Source: an uncultured Eubacteriales bacterium
GTDB taxonomy: Bacteria > Bacillota > Clostridia > Oscillospirales > Acutalibacteraceae
DNA length: 5,401 nt
Reading direction: 5' to 3'
Assembly: GCA_958417225.1 (NCBI GenBank)
Contig: CATZCM010000048.1
Location: forward strand, 1-5,401
In this document: piece after piece, positions 1-5,401 of the stretch
Position numbering within the stretch: position 1 is the first letter of the stretch
Layout of the letters: the number at the start of each line of letters is the position of its first letter
Translations under genes and position numbers: made by a program
The notes under the pieces: generated by a model
What the model was told of the DNA's origin: nothing
Seen by the model: the letters and a program-made list of their open reading frames with translations, nothing else
The model's database searches: none

Positions 1-420
1 GATGGGACATTCAGCAAAGGCGTTCTCCCCGACTGTTAAGTCTATAACATTTTCAGGCATAATGATTGACTTTATTAATGAGTGGTTAAAAGCTAAATCA
101 CCAATTACAATGCTTCCTAATTCGGTACATGGAAACAGATCCAAACATTCGATGGGACAGTAAGCAAAGGCATTCTTTCCGATTGTTAAGTTTTTAACAC
201 TTTTAGGCATAATGATTGACTTTATTAATGAGTGGCTAAAAACTGTGGCACCAAAAGCTGAATTTCCAAATACAATGCTTTCTAACTCGTTACATGAAGA
301 CAGATCTAAACATTTGAGGGGACACTCAGCAAAGGCGTTCTCTCCGATTGTTAAGTTTTTAACGTTTTTAGGCATAATGATTGACTCTATTGATGAGCTA
401 CTAAAAGCTGAATTGTCTAT
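1..420 (-). repeat. Diverged 150/165-bp LRR-pair repeats at the distal end of the gene
   Basis: A second repeat series lies nearer the C-terminus. Markers such as gatgggaca at 1 and 151 and gaggggaca at 316 give spacings of 150 and 165 bp (50 and 55 residues). The longer unit has a 5-residue insertion around 242-267 (protein GATVF, 1221-1225). Each unit encodes phrases like IIMPKNVKNLTIGENAFAEC followed by CLDL and a second LRR core (SAF/LAF). The units are clearly more diverged than the 153-bp pair, so they are an older expansion. The series continues past the window edge. Confidence 0.85.
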
Positions 421-3400
421 TACCAACTCAGTAACACTATCAGGAACAATAAATGATTCTATACCTGATTCACCAAAAGCTGATTCAAAAATATTTAAAA
501 TTCTGAATTCAGGATTTGATGGCAGCTTAAACATTTTAAGATTTTTGCATTCACTAAAAGCTTTTTTCCCAATTTGCAGATCACTAACACTATCAGGAAC
601 AGTAAATGATTCTATACCTGACTCACCAAAAGCTGATTCAAAAATATTTAAAATTCTGAATTCAGGATTTGATGGCAGCTTAAACGTTTTAAGATTTCGG
701 CATTCACTAAAAGCTTTTTTCCCAATTTGCAGATCACTAACACTGTCAGGAATAGTGATTGATTCAAGATTTTTACACCGGCCAAATGCACCTTGTTCTA
801 TTTGAAAAGCTGTCGCTCCTCCTTCAATTACAACTTTCTTTAAAAATTCGGAACTATAACACGCTCGATACCCTATACCACTTACATTAAATGTTCCTTT
901 TTTTGTAGTTATAGTACTTGGTATATATAAATTTTCTTTGTCTTCCATAGGGTATAAAATAGCATTTCCATTTTCGTCTAATGTGTATCTAAATTTAGTG
1001 TTAGTGTTATTTTTGGCCCAACCGACGCTAGTCTCAAACGAAGTTATAGTTACCTTATTATCACTATTTACAAATTCAAAACCTTTTAAGTAGCTACACC
1101 ACCTTAATAATCGCCCTCTATATTTACCAACTATAAAATCGCAAAAATTAGTAGTTTTTTCACTAGGAAGCTGCATAATCAAACTGGAATCTATATGAGG
1201 CCTTACGTACTCTTGCAAAAGTCTCTCGATTCTCATCAAATTACGTTCTTCTCCTTGAGAATGTTTTAAAAACCTTAATGCTTGGTACCTAGATAAGAAA
1301 TCACTATCTGTAATTTTATCTGAAGATAATGTTAAACTAAATTTTTTGAAATCATTGTCATAATAAAAACCTTTTCCAAAAAACAATTTATGAAAATCGT
1401 CTAATAGGTCAAATTTTCGATTTGAAGTGAACGTTGCAAGCATTTTTGTAAAATCGTTTTTACTTTTTTCTATGGCACCTATTTCTTCTTCAAATAGTAT
1501 TGTTTGATTTGCAGCAGGGTTATAGTCTGCCTTTCCATGACCACCTAATTGTTCAATGTGAAACTCTAAGTTATCTAAATTAGAATATTTAATACTTACT
1601 TTATTCGTTGACGGCGTAACGACAGGATTATATTGATTAAACAACTTAAATACATCTGTGATAGCTGAAGTTAAATCTTCATTAAATCCATATTCTGGAC
1701 ACTTTTTAACTTTCTCATATGCATCTTCTATATCTTTATCTTTTTCAGGAAATAACGCTTTGGCACATCGGCACATCAATGTAAGCATATTTTTGTAACC
1801 TGTTTCTAACTCATAAGTCTCTTCCTTAACATATCTTACAGGACCAATTTCACCATCGGGCTCTGTTAAGTTACAAATAGCATACTCCCACAACGTACGA
1901 GTAACCTTATCTCCCGCGTCAGCACCAACTTTCTTTTGGTGTAAAAAAAACATTTGCAAGCGGTCTTTCAAAGGATAAAAACTCACTTTTTTTTCTTCTC
2001 CTTTTAGTGCATCTGTTATTGCTCCACTTATTTCTTCAAGCTTCTTTTCTAAATCTTTTTCCTCGTCTGAACCTTCTGCAGGAAGAATATTGGCCCATGG
2101 GGAATCAGGATGATCTATTTTGCCTTGTGAGTAAATCAGTAAGTTGAACACATGTCGTGCAGCTGTATCCGCACAATCTGCAAAAGTATCTCCAAAGGAA
2201 ATTTTTCCACCTGATATATCTTTTATTGCTGGACAAGTGGAATTTTCCTTCGTTGCTTCTTTATATGGAGAATAATCACTTGCTGCAATATTACACCTTT
2301 TTAACATTTGTATTGTTTCTTCAAGATTTTTTTTAGCATCGCTGAATTCTTTTTCGGTTACGTTACGCCTTAGTTTAGGAGTACTTTCATCTTTTAGTTG
2401 TTTATTTATCTCGTCATAAAACCTTTTTATGTCCTCATCTTTATCAAATTTTTTCAAGAAATAGCTAATTATTAGTCTTTCAGTTGTATATTTAGGGAAA
2501 ATTCTAACTTCTTCATCCTTTGAAAAACCGTTTTTTTCTTGATTTTCTATCATATACTCGGCATCCTGTATAAAATTCAAATACATGTCCTTCGGACAAT
2601 ATTTATGATGCAAATTTGCAGTTTCTTTTGTTTCTTTTTCATCGTCAGTTATACCTAATTTTCGGCAAACTCTATCAGTTTTGGGATTCAACCTTTCTGC
2701 TCGAATTCCATTTTCCCTGCAGACTCTATAGTTGTATAGAACTGATAATATTCTGGCAAGTCTTTCGGGTGTAGGGTTAAGTTTATCTAGGTTATCAACT
2801 TTTTCACTTCCAGCAACAACGTTCAAATCTCCAGAAGGAGAAGGAAAAAGAAAATTCATTACATTTGCAGACCCTTTACCTTTATCGTTTGGGTACTTCC
2901 TCCTAGCGGAATCATCTGGGTTTTCTTGTACCATATTATTTGCTTGTACCATATTAATAGATTCTGTATATCCGTTGGCAGATCGTAGACTATCGGTTAA
3001 TTTAGTGATATTATAAATAAATGGATAACAAAGATTTAATGCTTCTATGGAATAAAGTTTCTTTTCATTTGTTAATCCTTGTAAGGACACTGAATTAATA
3101 CCATCTGATGGCTCAACCACTACTTCTACTGTTTGTGTAGTGTCGGTAACACCAGGTGTAGCTGCTAACACTTGATTTACACTTATTCCAGGTTGTCCCT
3201 CATGGTCATCTATGGGCACATCATGAACTCTGACAACACCATCAATTGGATTGGTTTGTTGGGAAATATTGCTAATTTCCGTTCCTTCAGTAGAAGTATG
3301 ATGTAATTGATCCGGTACTGTTTGTCCCTCAGGATTAGCTACAACTTCAGTAGAATCTGTTGGTGCTTGATTTAACCCAGGTCTTTTTGCAGGATTCCCT

Positions 3401-3912
3401 TCAGTTTCAAGTGTAGTTGGTTGTCGATCAGGTGTTAATTTTTCCTTTACACTAGTAGTACCCGCCGATTTTGCTTGCGCTTTTAATGCACGTTTACCTA
3501 GCGAGCTAACCTTACTCTCTTCATTAGGACCATATTCGGAACTTATTAGCATGCGTTCTGATAAACAAGTAGCTTGCTTTGCATTTATAGCTTTTGCATT
3601 TATGGATCCAAGTCCCAAAAACATCAATGAGACTAATCCACCTAAAAATAACCCTTTATTTGAAAGTCCTCCAGAAATATTTTCTAATTCTGTATCACTT
3701 AGTGTTCGGCTTACTCGTTTTTCATAGTCCATAAGTTCATCAGAAGTAAAATCCATGCCCATTTTACGACTAAGTGGAATTATTTCATCTTCTATGATTT
3801 TTCTCAAATCATCCTCATTTTTTATATGCTGAATCTTTTCCCTTAAAGTAGAGTCTACATTACCGCTTTGTTCTAATCTTTTATAGAACTCACTAATTTT
3901 CATATCATTCAT
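1..3912 (-). CDS. Giant Nif11-type-leader protein with BspA-like leucine-rich repeats (3'-truncated by window edge)
   Basis: The frame is open for 1304 codons from ATG at 3912 to base 1 with no stop; the C-terminus is outside the window. The start is fixed by an AAAGGAGGT Shine-Dalgarno 8 nt upstream and an in-frame TAA at 3928-3930. Residues 1-82 resemble a Nif11-like precursor leader (FYKRL, FTSDEL, LSDTELENISGG; the GG pair is 81-82). Residues 87-104 are hydrophobic and followed by AKA (106-108). Residues about 109-300 are a Thr/Pro/Gln/Glu-rich linker. Residues about 300-1005 are charged and probably globular, with the motif FADCADTAARH (577-587) and GGHGKADYN (790-798); I do not recognise this region. 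From about 1006, and clearly from GAFGRCKNLESITIP (1041-1055), come at least eleven BspA-type LRRs with xAF cores. BspA-type LRR proteins are usually surface adhesins or host-interaction proteins. Export by a double-glycine-cleaving C39-peptidase ABC transporter is inferred. About 25 cysteines are present, ten or so at the LRR consensus position. Function is otherwise unknown; an intracellular or effector role is possible. Confidence 0.93.
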   Translation of the reverse strand, partial: MNDMKISEFYKRLEQSGNVDSTLREKIQHIKNEDDLRKIIEDEIIPLSRKMGMDFTSDELMDYEKRVSRTLSDTELENISGGLSNKGLFLGGLVSLMFLGLGSINAKAINAKQATCLSERMLISSEYGPNEESKVSSLGKRALKAQAKSAGTTSVKEKLTPDRQPTTLETEGNPAKRPGLNQAPTDSTEVVANPEGQTVPDQLHHTSTEGTEISNISQQTNPIDGVVRVHDVPIDDHEGQPGISVNQVLAATPGVTDTTQTVEVVVEPSDGINSVSLQGLTNEKKLYSIEALNLCYPFIYNITKLTDSLRSANGYTESINMVQANNMVQENPDDSARRKYPNDKGKGSANVMNFLFPSPSGDLNVVAGSEKVDNLDKLNPTPERLARILSVLYNYRVCRENGIRAERLNPKTDRVCRKLGITDDEKETKETANLHHKYCPKDMYLNFIQDAEYMIENQEKNGFSKDEEVRIFPKYTTERLIISYFLKKFDKDEDIKRFYDEINKQLKDESTPKLRRNVTEKEFSDAKKNLEETIQMLKRCNIAASDYSPYKEATKENSTCPAIKDISGGKISFGDTFADCADTAARHVFNLLIYSQGKIDHPDSPWANILPAEGSDEEKDLEKKLEEISGAITDALKGEEKKVSFYPLKDRLQMFFLHQKKVGADAGDKVTRTLWEYAICNLTEPDGEIGPVRYVKEETYELETGYKNMLTLMCRCAKALFPEKDKDIEDAYEKVKKCPEYGFNEDLTSAITDVFKLFNQYNPVVTPSTNKVSIKYSNLDNLEFHIEQLGGHGKADYNPAANQTILFEEEIGAIEKSKNDFTKMLATFTSNRKFDLLDDFHKLFFGKGFYYDNDFKKFSLTLSSDKITDSDFLSRYQALRFLKHSQGEERNLMRIERLLQEYVRPHIDSSLIMQLPSEKTTNFCDFIVGKYRGRLLRWCSYLKGFEFVNSDNKVTITSFETSVGWAKNNTNTKFRYTLDENGNAILYPMEDKENLYIPSTITTKKGTFNVSGIGYRACYSSEFLKKVVIEGGATAFQIEQGAFGRCKNLESITIPDSVSDLQIGKKAFSECRNLKTFKLPSNPEFRILNIFESAFGESGIESFTVPDSVSDLQIGKKAFSECKNLKMFKLPSNPEFRILNIFESAFGESGIESFIVPDSVTELVIDNSAFSSSSIESIIMPKNVKNLTIGENAFAECPLKCLDLSSCNELESIVFGNSAFGATVFSHSLIKSIIMPKSVKNLTIGKNAFAYCPIECLDLFPCTELGSIVIGDLAFNHSLIKSIIMPENVIDLTVGENAFAECPI
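438..743 (-). repeat. Two near-identical 153-bp tandem units inside the LRR domain
   Basis: Bases 438-590 and 591-743 differ at only 5 of 153 positions by my alignment. Each encodes 51 residues (about 1058-1108 and 1109-1159) made of two LRRs, with cores KAFSEC and SAFGES and the stretch FKLPSNPEFRILNIF. The period is a multiple of three, so the frame is kept. Similarity fades beyond the outer edges, which points to a recent in-frame duplication by slippage or unequal recombination and to a site where copy number may vary between strains. Confidence 0.9.
2925..2956 (-). repeat. Short in-frame 18-bp duplication
   Basis: The 14-mer cttgtaccatatta occurs at 2925-2938 and again at 2943-2956, a period of 18 bp. 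In the protein it gives NMVQAN (320-325) directly followed by NMVQEN (326-331). It sits at the end of the low-complexity linker and is probably a replication-slippage duplication without a specific function. Confidence 0.8.
3667..3912 (-). other. Nif11-like double-glycine leader region (residues 1-82)
   Basis: The N-terminal 82 residues follow the Nif11-like leader pattern seen in RiPP precursors: an amphipathic start (SEFYKRL, 7-13), a charged helix (LREKIQHIKNEDDL), then GMDFTSDEL, then the acidic box LSDTELEN and ISGG, with Gly81-Gly82 as the expected cut site. In known systems such leaders are cleaved after GG by the C39 peptidase domain of an export ABC transporter. Here the cargo would exceed 1200 residues, whereas usual Nif11 cargo is a short peptide. 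The resemblance is by eye; no profile search was run. Alternatively the segment is a leader-derived domain kept for targeting without cleavage. Confidence 0.75.
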
Positions 3913-3921
3913 TTTTAAAAA

Positions 3922-3927
3922 CCTCCT
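3922..3927 (-). promoter_or_regulatory. Shine-Dalgarno of the large gene
   Basis: On the minus strand the sequence reads AAAGGAGGT (3921-3929), with core AGGAGG, 8-9 nt before ATG at 3912. This near-perfect match to the anti-SD decides the start over the second ATG at codon 4 (3903) and suggests efficient initiation. Confidence 0.93.
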
Positions 3928-3948
3928 TTAAAATCTTATTACATTAAT

Positions 3949-3977
3949 ATTATACAACTTTTCTGCGATCAAGTCAA
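3949..3977 (-). promoter_or_regulatory. Consensus sigma-A/sigma-70 promoter of the large gene
   Basis: Read on the minus strand, TTGACT (-35, 3977-3972) is followed by exactly 17 nt and then TATAAT (-10, 3954-3949). This differs from full consensus at one -35 base. Transcription would start near 3942, giving a short 5' UTR of about 30 nt that holds only the Shine-Dalgarno. No room remains for a riboswitch or attenuator, and no clear operator palindrome overlaps it, so the gene looks constitutively or globally expressed and is the first gene of its transcript. Confidence 0.85.
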
Positions 3978-4596
3978 TATTTTTTGCGACAAATTGAAAT
4001 CAAGTATGATTAACCGTAAAAAATGCATAGAACAAGAATTTTTTTTAATACAATACAATAAATTCACGTATAAATAAGTATTTTTTCATTTCAAAATTTA
4101 TCGATATATAATCATACTTTAGTTTCCAATGTTCATTGCATGCCGAAAGGTAAAAATCACTAACGCAAAAAAAAGACAGCTAAAAAAATTAAATGTAAAA
4201 CCACAAAATGCTGTTATATGCAAAATTTCACTTTAATTTAAATACGACGGGACTTTGTGATATAAACGTATCATACATAAAATAAATTACTTGGCAATAA
4301 AAAGTTAGCAAACTCAAATTTAAATGCCACTCGTTAAATAGTTGTACATAATGCAATACTTCTTCTCTGATGGTATTAGGTCAATTATATTCCCTTATTT
4401 GAAAATACATCGAATTATTTTTCAGCAACGACTCAGGATTCTAAATTCTTTCACAGTTTTGAAAAAATCAAATTTTTATCCTTACTCGCATTTATAACTC
4501 TAATCCATAAAACAAATGTTAACGCACAATAAATATCACATTAAAATGATATAATTGAGCAATTTCATGATTTTGAAAAATAATTGGAAATACCTA
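3978..4596. other. Gene-free divergent intergenic region, very AT-rich
   Basis: No frame on either strand has both a credible length and a ribosome binding site. The stretch is more AT-rich than the large gene and rich in A and T runs. Weak promoter-like sequences occur: TTGTGA-N17-TAAAAT at 4255-4283 (plus) and an extended -10 TGATATAAT at 4547-4555 (plus), but neither leads to a recognisable gene other than the tRNA. I see no convincing terminator, tRNA or known RNA motif. A small RNA or decayed gene cannot be excluded. Confidence 0.6.
4547..4555 (+). promoter_or_regulatory. Possible upstream extended -10 promoter
   Basis: TGATATAAT combines an extended -10 TG with a perfect TATAAT hexamer, about 84 nt before the tRNA. 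No good -35 sits 16-18 nt upstream. It could be a second tRNA promoter or a chance match in AT-rich DNA. Confidence 0.3.
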
Positions 4597-4625
4597 TTGA
4601 CTTTCGTTTTTCGCTATGTTAAACT
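4597..4625 (+). promoter_or_regulatory. tRNA-Arg promoter
   Basis: TTGACT at 4597-4602, a 17-nt spacer and TAAACT at 4620-4625, with a TG one base before the -10 (extended -10). Predicted initiation near 4632 leaves only a few nucleotides of 5' leader before the tRNA at 4639, as expected for a single stable-RNA unit. The -35 hexamer is identical to that of the large gene. Confidence 0.75.
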
Positions 4626-4638
4626 AAAGACATTAAAA

Positions 4639-4715
4639 GCGCCGGTAGCTCAGCCGGATAGAGTGTTTGGCTACGAACCAAAAGGTCAGGGGTTCGAATC
4701 CCTTCCGGCGCACCA
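4639..4715 (+). tRNA. tRNA-Arg (anticodon ACG), CCA encoded
   Basis: This 77-nt sequence folds as a complete cloverleaf. The acceptor GCGCCGG (4639-4645) pairs with CCGGCGC (4705-4711), followed by discriminator A and an encoded CCA (4713-4715). The D-stem GCTC pairs with GAGT (one G-U). The anticodon stem TTTGG/CCAAA encloses the loop CTACGAA, with anticodon ACG at 4673-4675. The T-arm AGGGG/CCCTT encloses TTCGAAT. ACG is normally deaminated to ICG by TadA so that it reads CGU, CGC and CGA. It has its own promoter and terminator, and no other tRNA is adjacent in the window. Confidence 0.98.
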
Positions 4716-4722
4716 CTTCATT

Positions 4723-4754
4723 AATCGATTCTTCAGTTGAAGAATCGATTTTTT
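4723..4754 (+). terminator. Intrinsic terminator of tRNA-Arg
   Basis: A perfect 12-bp stem AATCGATTCTTC/GAAGAATCGATT (4723-4734 and 4739-4750) with the 4-nt loop AGTT is followed by a T run ending at 4754. It lies 7 nt after the tRNA CCA end. The minus-strand side has no U-tract, so it should act in the plus direction only. Confidence 0.93.
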
Positions 4755-5100
4755 GTATTACCGTACTTAACATACAACAATTTAACTTTACGCAGCAATT
4801 AAACTTCCACTTTAGACGTATGAATTTGATTTCGTGCCTATCAAAGATTAACAGATAAAAAATATGAAATAATGCATATTTGATATTTTCGTATTAGCAT
4901 CTTGTACTTGTTGTAAAATATTGTAGAAAGGTAATTGACTATGAAATCCTCAACAAAGCTAAAGATACATTGAGTATAGTGCTCCAAACCACAATACAAC
5001 ATCACAGAAATGAAATCAAAACATTGTCGAAAACAAATCACCTACCTTTTTAAGTGGAGCAAATGTTACTCATATTGCTTGTAATTTTATTAAATTATTT
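4755..5100. other. Gene-free spacer between tRNA terminator and tandem array
   Basis: I see no supported gene. An AGAAAGGT sequence (4925-4932) precedes an ATG at 4941, but the frame MKSSTKLKIH stops after 10 codons (TGA 4971-4973), with another stop two codons later. It could be the start of a decayed gene or chance. A 66-codon minus-strand frame (4841-5041) begins with GTG, lacks a well-placed ribosome binding site and has no recognisable features. No RNA motif or mobile-element end was recognised. Confidence 0.55.
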
Positions 5101-5401
5101 TTCTTTTAAAAAAGTAAAAATAAAAAAAGTACTTTTCATTATATTGGTAAAATCACGGGCACTTTAACTTCTCATTAAACTAACTTTGGTTGCGTGAATT
5201 AAAAGTTTTTTGCCTTCTTTTTAAAAAGTAAAAATAAAATTACTTTTCACTATATGAGTAAAATCGCGGGCACTTTAACTTCTCATTAAACTAACTCTGG
5301 TTGCGTGAATTAAAAGTTTTTTGCCTTCTTTTTAAAAAGTAAAAATAAAATAGGTGCTTTTTGATATATGAGTAAAATCGCGGGCACTTTAACTTCTCAT
5401 T
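5101..5401. repeat. Tandem array of 111-114-bp non-coding units (2.7 copies in window, continues beyond)
   Basis: Copies lie at 5101-5214 (114 bp), 5215-5325 (111 bp) and 5326-5401 (cut by the window edge). The 59-nt half starting cgggcactttaacttctc differs at one position between copies 1 and 2; the A/T-rich half varies more. All six frames carry stops within the unit, so it is not protein coding. Two foldable parts are visible. The AT-rich half pairs AAAAGTAA with TTACTTTT (5224-5231/5240-5247 in copy 2). The conserved half pairs GGCA with TGCC (5269-5272/5322-5325) outside CTTTAACTTC/GAATTAAAAG with two small bulges. It may be a repeated RNA or terminator-like element, a protein-binding array, or a dispersed intergenic repeat family; the role is unknown. 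Confidence 0.9.

Noticed and set aside
212..805. 197-codon plus-strand open frame across the LRR repeats
   Set aside because: It is antisense to the long minus-strand gene and is open only because the repeated LRR codons lack stops in that frame. Its internal repeats mirror the 153-bp units, and it has no credible ribosome binding site.
2732..3016. 94-codon plus-strand frame
   Set aside because: It lies antisense within the large gene, has no family resemblance and no supporting start signals.
4379..4384. Minus-strand TTGACC as a second promoter for the large gene
   Set aside because: No acceptable -10 lies 16-18 nt downstream, and a near-consensus promoter is already present at 3949-3977.
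4555..4858. Two overlapping plus-strand frames (4555-4740 and 4667-4858)
   Set aside because: Both run through the tRNA-Arg gene and its terminator; the peptide text PVAQPDRVFGYEPKG is translated tRNA.
4941..4973. Ten-codon plus-strand frame behind an AGAAAGGT site
   Set aside because: It is too short to support; no attenuator or downstream gene is visible that would make it a leader peptide.
4841..5041. 66-codon minus-strand frame starting with GTG
   Set aside because: The AAGG-like sequence lies too close to the GTG, the composition is that of AT-rich non-coding DNA, and no family is recognisable.
5101..5401. CRISPR array
   Set aside because: The whole 111-114-bp unit is repeated with no unique spacers, so it is a tandem repeat, not a repeat-spacer array.

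Overview
The window is AT-rich and sparsely coding. Its main content is one very large gene on the minus strand, open from its start at 3912 to the window edge at 1 (1304 codons, no stop; the C-terminus lies outside the window). After it come a non-coding divergent intergenic stretch, a single tRNA-Arg(ACG) gene on the plus strand with its own promoter and terminator, another gene-free stretch, and a tandem array of 111-114 bp non-coding units that runs off the right edge.

The large protein reads as four blocks. Residues 1-82 look like a Nif11-type double-glycine leader ending LSDTELENISGG. Residues 83-108 are a hydrophobic, signal-like segment ending in an AKA motif. Residues about 109-300 are a Thr/Pro/Gln/Glu-rich linker. 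Residues about 300-1005 are a globular, charged, Cys-containing region I cannot assign to a family. From about residue 1006 to the edge there are at least eleven BspA-type leucine-rich repeats, each with an 'xAF' core, and some of these are recent near-identical duplications. A RiPP-style leader on a giant LRR protein is the most interesting feature here. It suggests a large surface or secreted adhesin-like protein exported or matured by a C39-peptidase ABC transporter, none of which is visible in this window.

The organism is most likely a low-GC Bacillota (Clostridia-like) bacterium. The clues are the strong AAAGGAGGT Shine-Dalgarno, the near-consensus sigma-A promoters with 17-bp spacers, the tRNA with encoded CCA and a perfect intrinsic terminator, and the pairing of a Nif11-like leader with BspA LRRs, which I associate with gut Clostridia. 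This is inference; another AT-rich host-associated lineage is not excluded.

The large gene and the tRNA are divergently transcribed from separate promoters about 620 bp apart. Nothing indicates they work together. The large gene appears to be the first gene of its transcript.
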